Below are positions 1 to 5,634 of a DNA stretch of 37,349 nucleotides, one piece after another. Positions within the stretch are counted from its first letter, which is position 1, and the number at the start of each line of letters is the position of its first letter. The notes beneath the pieces were generated by a model that did no database searches, had not been told where the DNA came from, and saw nothing but the letters and a program-made list of their open reading frames with translations. Source of the DNA: a virus; IMG/VR virus record IMGVR_UViG_3300003690_000109, positions 1 through 37,349 of that record; one strand, 5' to 3'. The position numbers were made by a program, and so were the translations under genes.

Positions 1-158
1 ACCGCTCGCAGCATGATCTCGGCGGCACAAGCATAGCTCTTGCCCGATCCGACCGGCCCGACCAGGCCCCTGACAAAGGCATCCGATCCGAGCATCTTCC
101 AGACCGTCGCGGCCTTCGAGAAGTCGAGGTTCATGGCGGCAAGCTGGTCTTCAGCCAT
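1..158 (-). CDS. terL: Terminase large subunit, N-terminal fragment (cut by window edge)
   Basis: This is the start of the DNA-packaging ATPase/nuclease that pumps genome into the prohead. The minus strand from 158 reads 52 codons, beginning MAEDQLAAMN, and contains a Walker A loop GPVGSGKS at about residues 36-43. The frame then runs off the left edge. The start lies inside the end of the preceding gene, whose stop is at 151-153, so translation is probably coupled. The remainder of the protein is at 36169-37349. Joining the two window ends directly puts the halves out of frame and omits the segment usually found between Walker A and the LALDQP motif. The gene is thus interrupted by the window boundary rather than broken in the phage. 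Confidence 0.88.
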   Translation of the reverse strand, partial: MAEDQLAAMNLDFSKAATVWKMLGSDAFVRGLVGPVGSGKSYACAAEIMLRA

Positions 159-384
159 CTATCAATCCCTTCACTCTGTCAGGTGGATCGAGCCACCATT
201 TGTTGCCGGCGGCGTACCGGCCTGGCGCCGCCTCGATGCCGGTGAGCTCGTACAGCTCCCTGCCGGCGAGGTAGAGCCGCCTGGCGGTCGCATATTTTGG
301 CATCCCGCCTGGGAAGTTTTCCCGATCGTATGCGGCCTGGGCTTCGCACCATTCCTCAATCAGTTTTATCGGCGACTTCGACAT
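151..384 (-). CDS. Small conserved-looking protein between terS and terL
   Basis: A 77-residue acidic/aromatic protein of unknown function. It begins MSKSPIKLIEEW, is rich in Glu, Tyr and Trp, and has no signal peptide or membrane segment. It overlaps the 3' end of the small terminase gene by 29 bases, and its stop overlaps the terL start by 8 bases. It therefore sits in the packaging operon in tight translational coupling. The Shine-Dalgarno sequence is weak (AAAGGG about 13 bases upstream). A later Met at residue 28, at position 303, has GGCGGG just upstream and could be the true start. A role in packaging is suggested only by position. Confidence 0.6.
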   Translation of the reverse strand: MSKSPIKLIEEWCEAQAAYDRENFPGGMPKYATARRLYLAGRELYELTGIEAAPGRYAAGNKWWLDPPDRVKGLIDG

Positions 385-808
385 CGATTATATCAGGCCC
401 TTTCATCGTGATACCCACCACCGAAGGAGTGTTTGTATCTGGCGGCGGCGGTTCCAAGAGCCCAGCCGCTTTAGCCAGTATCTGAAGAACCCTGACTTTG
501 TCGTAGAGCTCGATGTCGAGGATCGTCTCGCTCTCACCCTCCTTGAAGTGCCTGGTAGAGATGCGGATTTTCTTGATGGCTCTGATTGCTTCATAACTGA
601 TCTCCGATGACGGCTTGACCGTCACATTGCCATGGTCATCCCACGAAATGATGTCGGTCAGGTTGACCATCGCCATCGACACCAGCTCGGCGGCGATCGC
701 TTCCTTGTTCTGCTCGATCACCTTCGACCGACCGTGCAGCCGGTTCCGCAGCGCCTTGATGCCGCCGAACTTCTGGATGGGTTCTCGGATGATCTTAGGC
801 TTTCTCAT
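356..808 (-). CDS. terS: Terminase small subunit
   Basis: A 150-residue protein that probably recognises the packaging site and hands DNA to the large terminase. The evidence is the region from about residue 50 onward: VNLTDIISWDDHG, then a beta segment, then AIRAIKKIRISTRHF, then YDKVRVLQILAKAAGLL. This matches the order of the C-terminal half of Terminase_2-type small subunits (YI/DII, Q/AIKEI, K.AL..L.K.LG). The usual N-terminal helix-turn-helix is short or absent, so the protein is at the small end of the family. Its place directly upstream of terL, with only one small gene between, fits. It starts at 808, three bases after the preceding gene ends. Confidence 0.75.
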   Translation of the reverse strand: MRKPKIIREPIQKFGGIKALRNRLHGRSKVIEQNKEAIAAELVSMAMVNLTDIISWDDHGNVTVKPSSEISYEAIRAIKKIRISTRHFKEGESETILDIELYDKVRVLQILAKAAGLLEPPPPDTNTPSVVGITMKGPDIIDVEVADKTD

Positions 809-811
809 CGG

Positions 812-1102
812 TCAGAACGGTATCTTGTCATCGAGGGTTTCCTCGTCATCCACCGGCGGTAGTGGCGCCTGGGGATTCCCCTGCTGCTTCGCCAGGCCGT
901 TGGCGTCCTTCTCATACGGGGGCCAGGCCGAAATCCGCACCTCGAGGTCGCCCTGCTGGCTCAAGGTCGGGATCGGCAAGGCCTCAAGGATCAGGCTGTA
1001 CCCGTCCTTGTCCTTCATCGGGAACATCACGCCGATCCTCGTCCAGTACGTCTTCCCGTCCCGGCCCGTCCTCGCCGTCTTCAATTCGTATCGATCAGCC
1101 AT
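812..1102 (-). CDS. Small protein with an SSB-type acidic C-terminal tip
   Basis: A 96-residue protein whose body (residues 15-65, with KTYWTRIGVMFP and LEVRISAWPPYEK) looks like a short all-beta fold. It ends in a Pro-rich linker and a very acidic tail, DDEETLDDKIPF. The last residues, D-D-x-I-P-F, match the tip by which bacterial single-stranded DNA-binding proteins recruit repair and replication partners (E. coli SSB ends DDDIPF). I infer a small SSB or an SSB mimic serving the phage replication and recombination genes nearby. The body is not clearly a canonical OB fold by eye, so the alternative is an unrelated protein that borrowed the tip. Its start overlaps the stop of the 52-residue gene upstream. 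Confidence 0.62.
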   Translation of the reverse strand: MADRYELKTARTGRDGKTYWTRIGVMFPMKDKDGYSLILEALPIPTLSQQGDLEVRISAWPPYEKDANGLAKQQGNPQAPLPPVDDEETLDDKIPF

Positions 1103-1253
1103 CCTTTTCCTCCACCAGTGTCACTGGGTTAAAATTCAAATTCTTATCGGTGCAGAACAGCCGCCTGGTCGTCGCCAGGATCACCATCCCCTTGAACTCG
1201 ATCATCGCCACGATCGGCTCATTCTTGTCGAACTGCATCACCACTTCCATCAT
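1095..1253 (-). CDS. 52-residue protein of unknown function
   Basis: A short gene that starts ATGATG at 1253 behind a strong Shine-Dalgarno, AGGAGGGTG. It runs to a stop at 1095 that overlaps the start of the SSB-tipped gene by 8 bases. The product has two likely beta strands (EPIVAMIEFKG and MVILATTRRLF) and no membrane segment or known motif. The good ribosome site and overlap with its neighbour are the main reasons to believe it. Its role is unknown. By position it belongs with the replication genes. Confidence 0.7.
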   Translation of the reverse strand: MMEVVMQFDKNEPIVAMIEFKGMVILATTRRLFCTDKNLNFNPVTLVEEKDG

Positions 1254-1268
1254 CACCCTCCTACAGGC

Positions 1269-1691
1269 TTAAATACTTTTCATGTCACTCACTGGAACTA
1301 AAATTGCCGGCTGCAAATCAGAGCCTCGGCCCCGATCCTCCCGACCATTAACCTCATGCCTGGTCGCATCCACGTTCTGCACATCAACGTAGCAAATCTT
1401 GTCGTCAAACCGCACAATGAAATACGCTGGCACCCTCAATCCAACCCCAACAAAATACAGGGGCAACCACTTCTTCACATTAAAATACACATTCGGCCAG
1501 GCCGTGCTCTCACGATACAGCCGCTTGAACTCCGCGATCGCAACAACTCGATTGTCCCGGTACAGAAGCCAATCAATATCACCAAAATCCCCGAGCTCCC
1601 GTACCTCGCATTTCCACCTGGCGCCGATAATATTCTTCGCATCGTCCTCGGCCCGAAAATCCCTCACCAACTTCAATCCCCCCTCGCTCAT
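1269..1691 (-). CDS. Putative PD-(D/E)XK-type nuclease
   Basis: A 140-residue protein. The chosen start is the internal ATG at 1691 (MSEGGLKLVRD, with GGAAGTGAT upstream). A longer reading up to 1784 would begin with a rare TTG inside a run of G. The motif order G-D-I-D-W (about 41-45) followed by I-A-E-F-K-R (about 57-62) resembles the D...ExK active site of the PD-(D/E)XK nuclease fold, with a mixed sheet continuing through YFIVRF and YVDV. Phages use such enzymes for DNA repair, recombination or host DNA breakdown. The family cannot be fixed by eye. It lies among replication genes, a few bases before the 52-residue gene. Confidence 0.55.
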   Translation of the reverse strand: MSEGGLKLVRDFRAEDDAKNIIGARWKCEVRELGDFGDIDWLLYRDNRVVAIAEFKRLYRESTAWPNVYFNVKKWLPLYFVGVGLRVPAYFIVRFDDKICYVDVQNVDATRHEVNGREDRGRGSDLQPAILVPVSDMKSI

Positions 1692-1692
1692 A

Positions 1693-1908
1693 TCACTTCC
1701 CGCATGGAAAATAGCCGTTGATGTCGATCTGAAAAATAGTTTTGTCAGACCCCTCTCTATGTGGTCGCGACCGCCCCCCCCCAAGGCGCCCGTTCTTCTT
1801 GCTGTCGCGTTCTTTTTTTATTTGGCCCAGGAACAGCCCCTTTCGGTTCGACCTGGCGGGCCAGCGCACCAGGCGCCGCGCCGTCCACTCATCAGACGGT
1901 CGTCTCAT
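1693..1908 (-). CDS. 71-residue basic protein crossing a 9-base homopolymer
   Basis: This begins with an ATGA overlap with the stop of the winged-helix gene (ATG at 1908, TGA at 1907-1905), which supports real translation. The product is strongly basic over its first 55 residues (MRRPSDEWTARRLVRWPARS). It crosses a run of nine C on the plus strand at 1774-1782, read as Gly codons. After the run the frame continues for about 27 residues to a stop at 1693. A one-base slip in the run would instead lead into the reading frame of the nuclease-like gene. It may be a small DNA-binding protein or the start of a longer frameshifted product. No family recognised. Confidence 0.5.
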   Translation of the reverse strand: MRRPSDEWTARRLVRWPARSNRKGLFLGQIKKERDSKKNGRLGGGRSRPHREGSDKTIFQIDINGYFPCGK

Positions 1909-2627
1909 GGATTGACGCCTCGCATCGCATGAGCCAGGTGATGCGGCGCCGGCTGACCAGCAGCTCGCTGCCGAGCCAGCACCTTGGTCGCCTCGAGCTT
2001 GAGCTCGGTCACCGACCAGCCATCGATCAGGAGCTTAAGCACCAGGTCAACCGTGCGGGTGTCGGCCTGGTATCGGACGCCGTGCGATTGCTCGGCAGCT
2101 CGTTCATACCAGTGCGCCACCTCGGTTGCCTCAACTAGCTGCTCGGGACTGACCTTCACTGTGTGGTTACCCTCTTCTTCTGGATCGTCGGGGCCAAGGC
2201 CTTCATCGGACATCGGCTTGCCAGGCTTGGTGTCGATGTCGTCGGGACCGAGCTCGTTGTTCATCTGGTCGATGAGCTTATCGGTCGCCAGGCGGTCGTC
2301 AAACATGATGCGGTAGACGTTGCCCATAACGTGCTTCCACTTCGGATGGCTGCGGTGCCGGCTGACTATGGTGAGGTACTTCTTCTTCTTGAGGTTCTTC
2401 AGGGCTCGATCGATCGTGTTCTGGCTGACGCCGATGTCATCGATGATCGTCGATTGGTTGGGCCAGGCAAAGCCTTGATTGTTAGCGTAGCAGCAGATGG
2501 CACAGAGCACTCGGAGTTGTGCATGGGTGAGCTGGATATCGTGGATCGCGGCGGTCGGGATACGGGCGAACCAGGACGGTGGAGCGCCGGCTGCTTTCCC
2601 GAAGCTGGGGTCTTTCTTATTGGTCAT
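1905..2627 (-). CDS. Winged-helix replication/regulatory protein (HTH_36-like)
   Basis: A 240-residue protein starting at ATG 2627, which overlaps the stop of the preceding gene as ATGA. The longer open frame upstream only shadows that gene. Residues about 30-90 form a clear winged helix: LTHAQLRVLCAICCYANN, then WPNQSTIIDDIGVSQNTIDR, then LKKKKYLTIV. This is the layout of the HTH_36/RepO-like domains common at the N-terminus of phage and plasmid initiators. The middle (about 120-165) is acidic and Pro/Asp-rich, probably a flexible linker. The C-terminal part is helical and ends HHLAHAMRG. It could be a second origin-binding protein or a regulator of the replication operon. Confidence 0.65.
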   Translation of the reverse strand: MTNKKDPSFGKAAGAPPSWFARIPTAAIHDIQLTHAQLRVLCAICCYANNQGFAWPNQSTIIDDIGVSQNTIDRALKNLKKKKYLTIVSRHRSHPKWKHVMGNVYRIMFDDRLATDKLIDQMNNELGPDDIDTKPGKPMSDEGLGPDDPEEEGNHTVKVSPEQLVEATEVAHWYERAAEQSHGVRYQADTRTVDLVLKLLIDGWSVTELKLEATKVLARQRAAGQPAPHHLAHAMRGVNP

Positions 2628-3265
2628 CGTTTTATGGCTCCTTCGATGAGGCCGGCGACCGATGTCTTGGGCTCGAGCTTTGCGAGCTCGCGGTCGATGG
2701 CGTTGAGGATGAGACGTCTGTTCTCGGTGAGGTAGTCGAGCCTGATCTTGAGCTCGTGCCAGGCCGGGAACCAGGTGGATTGATCTGGCGCTTCGTTGAG
2801 CGCCTGGACGACGGCGTCGGCTGGATACTCGGCGAGCTTCTCGGCGTATGCCTCGAGGGTCAGGTCGAGATCGAGGTCGCCGGTGTTTCTGGATGCGGTT
2901 AGGGCTCGGAGCTTGAGCAAGGCCTGGGCGATGAGCTGGCGATCTGGCGCCGGCCAGTGATCGAGGATCACCTGGCGCCCTTCGATGAGGTCGGCCTTCT
3001 TGACCTGGCCGGTCAGGCGAAAGGCGATGGTGTCCCAATCAGGATTGTGGCGAGGCTCGAGACATGAACCGAGCGCCGGCTTCAGCGAGCTGCGAGCGTC
3101 CTTGTCCAGGGACAGGTTTCTGAGCTCGACGACGTTGGGTGATGTCGGATCGGGTGATGCCCGATCGGAGCCAAGTGTAGAAAGCGCGGTCCCAATCGAC
3201 TTGTCGTCTTCCGCTTGCGACGGCTTGGTCTTTGAACTGGGCCAAGATGATTTCTTTTTCGACAT
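2624..3265 (-). CDS. Replication-module protein, possible helicase-loader position
   Basis: A protein of 213 residues (215 if the ATG at 3271 is used). ATG 3265 is preferred because GAAGGA lies 7 bases upstream. The first 75 residues are polar, Ser/Lys-rich and probably disordered, and they are encoded in DNA that also codes for the end of the initiator. The folded part follows: helical segments around LTLEAYAEKLAEYPADAVVQ and STWFPAWHELKIRLDYLTENRR. The order 'YP.D.V..AL...P....FP.W.EL...L....RR' recurs in phage replication operons directly after the initiator gene. By analogy with lambda O-P it may recruit the host helicase, but no ATPase motif is present and the assignment rests mainly on position. 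Confidence 0.55.
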   Translation of the reverse strand: MSKKKSSWPSSKTKPSQAEDDKSIGTALSTLGSDRASPDPTSPNVVELRNLSLDKDARSSLKPALGSCLEPRHNPDWDTIAFRLTGQVKKADLIEGRQVILDHWPAPDRQLIAQALLKLRALTASRNTGDLDLDLTLEAYAEKLAEYPADAVVQALNEAPDQSTWFPAWHELKIRLDYLTENRRLILNAIDRELAKLEPKTSVAGLIEGAIKR

Positions 3266-3800
3266 TGTCATATCCTTCTTCGGTTGCTATCTGGTTTGCC
3301 TTCTCATTCGGTTGCCAGGTTTCTGGCAAAGCCGTTTTCCGTTTTCGCTTTTGTGCTGCGGGGGGATTAAGGGGGGTATCTTTGCTATCTATAGCTAACT
3401 CTGTTACCTCCCCCCGTGATTGGGGTGATAGATCGTCTTCAGAGGTGACGTCGGCGTCACTCCTGGAGCTTTCAGAGGTGACGCGAGCGTCACTCCTGAC
3501 GGCCCCAGAGGTGACGCTGGCATCACCCCTGGAGGTGACGTCGGCGTCACTCCTGAGACGGTACTTATTTCCCGAATGCTGGACGCCGATCTCGAGCGGC
3601 TCGAGGTGCTCATCTTCTATCAGCCGATCGATCGTCTTGATGCAGTTCCGCCTGGCGACGTTGAGCAGCTCGGCGAGCTCCCGGTATCTGAACTCGACCA
3701 GGCCGTCGCCATCGGCCAGGTGACCGAGCACGACCAGGGCCAGGCGATCGGCGCCGGCAGCAGATGACTTCAAGGCCTTGTTAACCCGCTTGACGCTCAC
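3039..3800 (-). CDS. Lambda O-like replication initiator containing the origin
   Basis: A 253-residue protein that probably binds the iterons inside its own gene and starts replication. It begins with GTG at 3800, overlapping the upstream stop as GTGA. Residues 15-75 form a winged helix (ADRLALVVLGHL, YRELAELLNVARRNCIKT, DRLIEDEHL). Residues about 82-120 are a repetitive linker with D-A-x-V-T-S units, the protein image of four DNA iterons. The C-terminal domain begins LPETWQPNEKANQIA and includes VDWDRAFYTWLRSG, the helix-rich end typical of phage and DnaT-like primosomal proteins. Lambda O has the same three-part plan. The last 227 bases also encode the start of the next gene in another frame. 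Confidence 0.75.
   Translation of the reverse strand: MSVKRVNKALKSSAAGADRLALVVLGHLADGDGLVEFRYRELAELLNVARRNCIKTIDRLIEDEHLEPLEIGVQHSGNKYRLRSDADVTSRGDASVTSGAVRSDARVTSESSRSDADVTSEDDLSPQSRGEVTELAIDSKDTPLNPPAAQKRKRKTALPETWQPNEKANQIATEEGYDNVEKEIILAQFKDQAVASGRRQVDWDRAFYTWLRSGITRSDITQRRRAQKPVPGQGRSQLAEAGARFMSRASPQS
3377..3554. repeat. ori: Putative replication origin: four iterons plus AT-rich patch
   Basis: Four 22-bp direct repeats lie at 3443-3464, 3476-3497, 3509-3530 and 3533-3554 (start-to-start 33, 33 and 24 bases). Each is an interrupted palindrome with arms GTGACG and CGTCAC around 4 bases; the third copy has ATCAC in its right arm. Copies 1 and 4 are identical over all 22 bp. Next to them, on the side toward the end of the initiator gene, is an AT-rich stretch (3377-3407) in otherwise GC-rich DNA, bracketed by G6 (3371-3376) and C6 (3410-3415 region) runs. 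Iterons followed by an easily melted patch, inside the initiator gene, is the arrangement of lambda ori. All spacings are multiples of 3, so the frame is kept. Confidence 0.78.
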
Positions 3801-3973
3801 CCATCGTCCTCCGCCTGGGCAGCTTCGAGCTCCCTCTTCTTATCTGCGACCTGGCCGTACAACGCCTTGATCGTCGGCGCCATCCCGAGGCTGTCGTTGT
3901 GCTCCGCCAGGTCGAGCCGATGCACGAGGTTGGCGAGCTCTTCTTCTATGACCATTACCTTTTCAGTTGTCAT
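3797..3973 (-). CDS. 58-residue coiled-coil protein
   Basis: The start is ATG 3973 (MTTEKVMVIEEELANL), which overlaps the stop of the zinc-ribbon gene; an upstream in-frame Met at 4024 would only extend into that gene. The product is nearly all helix, with heptad-like Leu/Val/Ile spacing from residue 5 to 50 and an acidic end, AQAEDDG. The stop overlaps the GTG start of the initiator. It might be a small partner or regulator of the initiator, but nothing in the sequence proves that. Confidence 0.6.
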   Translation of the reverse strand: MTTEKVMVIEEELANLVHRLDLAEHNDSLGMAPTIKALYGQVADKKRELEAAQAEDDG

Positions 3974-4178
3974 GCGTTTCCCTCCACTCTTCTTCTGCTC
4001 GGCGAGCGCATTTCGGACAGGCATCGGCGCCGCCGTGCAGCGTCTTCACCTCGACCAGGTTCTCTCGGAGCACATCATCGGCGTCATACCACCGCCGGCA
4101 GATCATCTTCCTGGTCACCTTCTTAGGTCGAATGATCTCCGCTCTACCTTGACACACTGTGCAGCTCCCTGATGCCAT
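3963..4178 (-). CDS. Small zinc-ribbon protein
   Basis: A 71-residue protein from ATG 4178 (MASGSCTVCQGRAEII) with GGGAGCGAGAA just upstream, a good ribosome site. Two cysteine pairs, C-T-V-C near residue 6 and C-P-K-C near residue 54, can bind one zinc ion. Between them is a basic stretch, RPKKVTRKMICRRWYD. This layout is typical of small nucleic-acid-binding phage proteins. The gene starts inside the end of the RuvC-like gene and its stop overlaps the next start, so it is part of the same coupled string. The exact role is unknown. Confidence 0.65.
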   Translation of the reverse strand: MASGSCTVCQGRAEIIRPKKVTRKMICRRWYDADDVLRENLVEVKTLHGGADACPKCARRAEEEWRETHDN

Positions 4179-4689
4179 TTCTCGCTCCCCAGTGTGCCAG
4201 CAAAGCTGCCTCGGCACGATTGTGATCCTTGACCCTTGCCCAATCGGCGACCGCCTCTGGGTAGAGCTCCTTCGCCAGGTCGATCGCTGCCGACTTGCGA
4301 AAGCTCGCCGCCTGGGACTTGGTGAGATACGCCGGCGGCGCCGGCAGACCGACGTCGATCTTCCACTTGCCTGGCGTGATTAAATGGATGGGAACCTGGA
4401 GCGCCGTCAGGCATCCGATGCAGACGCCGAAGGCCATACCGAAGCGGAAGGTGCTCGACAGGCCCTGGCCTGGCCGGGAGCTGACCCGTTCGACGACCGC
4501 GACGTCTGGGTTCATATTCTGGATCATGGCGCCGATCGCGGTGCCGTCGAGCCACCGCTTGCCGACGCCGTTCTCTTGGTAGGTTGGAAGATCGTCCGAC
4601 CACATCGCCTGGCCCCCGGCGCTGGCGATGTTGAGGAAGGCGATCCCGCCGGCGATGCCGGGATCGATGCCGCAGATGACGCCGGTCAC
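4144..4689 (-). CDS. RuvC-like Holliday junction resolvase
   Basis: A 181-residue nuclease of the RNase H fold that would resolve branched DNA made by recombination-dependent replication before packaging. Visible motifs are GIDPGIAGGIAF (Asp9), VVERV (Glu67) and DHNRAEAALLAHW (Asp155 and Glu160), the order of acidic residues in RuvC. The last pair is D...E rather than the common D...D. The start is GTG 4689, overlapping the stop of the RHH gene as GTGA. The product pairs logically with the exonuclease and annealing protein of the plus-strand operon. Length is close to bacterial RuvC (about 170). Confidence 0.8.
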   Translation of the reverse strand: MTGVICGIDPGIAGGIAFLNIASAGGQAMWSDDLPTYQENGVGKRWLDGTAIGAMIQNMNPDVAVVERVSSRPGQGLSSTFRFGMAFGVCIGCLTALQVPIHLITPGKWKIDVGLPAPPAYLTKSQAASFRKSAAIDLAKELYPEAVADWARVKDHNRAEAALLAHWGARNGIRELHSVSR

Positions 4690-4889
4690 GCTCGAGCTGC
4701 TTCGACCAGGCGCTCGATGCGCTTTTCCTGTTCAGCCAGGTGGCCCCTCTTCGCCATGAAATCCCAGCCGGCCTCCTCGAGGATCGAGGTCACCGATCGT
4801 CGCTCGATGGCAGCTCGCTCCTTCAAGGCCTGGGTCAGGTCGTTGCTCAACCTGGTCGTCGTTCTGTGAGCTTTTTCAGGGAGGGGCAT
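4686..4889 (-). CDS. Ribbon-helix-helix regulator
   Basis: A 67-residue protein whose residues 9-45 give a strand followed by two helices: RTTTRLSNDLTQALKERAA, then SVTSILEEAGWDFM. This is the ribbon-helix-helix pattern of CopG/Arc-type repressors, which bind short palindromes as dimers. A charged helix follows (EKRIERLVEAARA). It is the first gene of the minus-strand operon, divergent from the early operon, with a perfect 17-bp palindrome between them (4948-4964). Control of that promoter and of itself is the natural inference. No clear Shine-Dalgarno precedes the ATG at 4889. Confidence 0.7.
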   Translation of the reverse strand: MPLPEKAHRTTTRLSNDLTQALKERAAIERRSVTSILEEAGWDFMAKRGHLAEQEKRIERLVEAARA

Positions 4890-4923
4890 CTGAAGATACT
4901 TTCATTTATTTTGGTGTGGTGTC

Positions 4924-4953
4924 TTGACATACCATGCCAATGGGGTGTAAGAC
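4924..4953 (+). promoter_or_regulatory. Sigma70-like promoter of the early operon
   Basis: A perfect -35 box TTGACA lies at 4924-4929. After 18 bases there is TAAGAC at 4948-4953, a moderate -10 box with TG one base before it. The first early gene starts at 4997, with AAGGAG at 4985-4990. The 106-base region is less GC-rich than its surroundings. With no phage RNA polymerase in the window, host polymerase would read this promoter. I could not find an equally good minus-strand promoter in the same gap. Confidence 0.6.
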
Positions 4954-4964
4954 CAGAGGTCTTA
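4948..4964. promoter_or_regulatory. Perfect 17-bp palindrome, candidate operator
   Basis: TAAGACC, three bases AGA, then GGTCTTA: both 7-base arms match exactly. The left arm covers the -10 box of the early promoter, so a bound dimer would block it. Candidate binders encoded in this window are the divergent ribbon-helix-helix protein (4686-4889) and the LexA-type domain (12001-12225). The RHH protein is favoured by proximity. A 5'-leader hairpin is the alternative, though a loop of three bases is tight. Confidence 0.55.
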
Positions 4965-4996
4965 ACCGCGAATGAACCGAGAGCAAGGAGCGAAAC

Positions 4997-5275
4997 ATGA
5001 CCACAGACACCTTCATCGACGGAACAATCTTCGGCATCATCGACAACGCCGTTCTCATCGTCGGCGCCTTCACCGGCCTCGAGGTCGAGAAGTATCTCCC
5101 CTTCAAGACCATCGGCATCGGCGCCGTCCTCGGCGCCGGCTGCGGCAACGCCGTCTCCGATCTGCTGGGCGGACTGCCCATCGACCTCGGCTTCGCCATC
5201 GGCACCTTCGCCGGCTGCATCCTCGGCCTGGCGATCATCCCGATGTTCATCGCAGCCAAGAAGGAAGCCGCCTAA
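4997..5275 (+). CDS. Small inner-membrane protein, first early gene
   Basis: A 92-residue hydrophobic protein with AAGGAG six bases before its ATG. Three stretches could span the membrane: about 10-29 (TIFGIIDNAVLIVGAF), about 39-55 (IGIGAVLGAGCGNAVSD) and about 62-86 (DLGFAIGTFAGCILGLAII), separated by an acidic turn (EVEKYLPF). The Gly-rich middle with G-N-x-x-S-D resembles small membrane proteins seen in cyanophages and other marine phages, whose function is unknown. As the first gene after the early promoter it may alter the host envelope early, for example in superinfection exclusion. That is inference only. Confidence 0.75.
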   Translation: MTTDTFIDGTIFGIIDNAVLIVGAFTGLEVEKYLPFKTIGIGAVLGAGCGNAVSDLLGGLPIDLGFAIGTFAGCILGLAIIPMFIAAKKEAA

Positions 5276-5634
5276 TGACCGTCCATGATCACATCAATCC
5301 TGTGTGCTGGAAGCGGGTAACCCTCAAGGCCGTGACAAAGAAATTTGTGAAGAAGGCAGAAGTCGCTGGCTTGAAAATCACAAATCTCAGCGTTGCCCGC
5401 ACCGGCACCGTCTACATCGCGGTCGCCATCGGCGACTGGGACGCCGAGTACCGTTGCTATGGGTCCGGTGATGAGCTGGACATCCGCATCTCAAACCACA
5501 AGTGCAGGGCTGGGGCGTGGAGCTTTGACGACAGGACAGATAATTACACCTTTCCTCACGCCGACTTGTCCTGTGCCGACGACATCGATGAGGCCATCAA
5601 AGACGCCGTTCAAACACTGGAGGGCTACCAATGA
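5275..5634 (+). CDS. Early protein of unknown function
   Basis: A 119-residue protein whose ATG shares a base with the previous stop (TAATG). It has a basic N-terminal part (KAVTKKFVKKAEVAG) followed by alternating strands (NLSVARTGTVYIAVAIGD, LDIRISNH), and an acidic end rich in Asp and Glu (CADDIDEAIKDAV). No membrane segment or known motif. An upstream in-frame extension to 4972 only shadows the membrane protein. It is coupled to the PAPS-reductase-like gene by a 4-base overlap. Confidence 0.65.
   Translation: MTVHDHINPVCWKRVTLKAVTKKFVKKAEVAGLKITNLSVARTGTVYIAVAIGDWDAEYRCYGSGDELDIRISNHKCRAGAWSFDDRTDNYTFPHADLSCADDIDEAIKDAVQTLEGYQ

Noticed and set aside
1889-1895. CTGATGA on the minus strand, possible third hammerhead core
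   Set aside because: No GAAA with matching stems around it, and it lies in the start of a coding frame.
2628-3038. N-terminal extension of the winged-helix gene at 1905-2627
   Set aside because: It is Arg/Pro-rich shadow of the gene at 2624-3265; ATG 2627 with an ATGA overlap is the better start.
3443-3554. CRISPR-like array
   Set aside because: Only four imperfect 22-bp repeats with 2- to 11-base spacers inside a reading frame; spacers are far too short. Iterons explain them.
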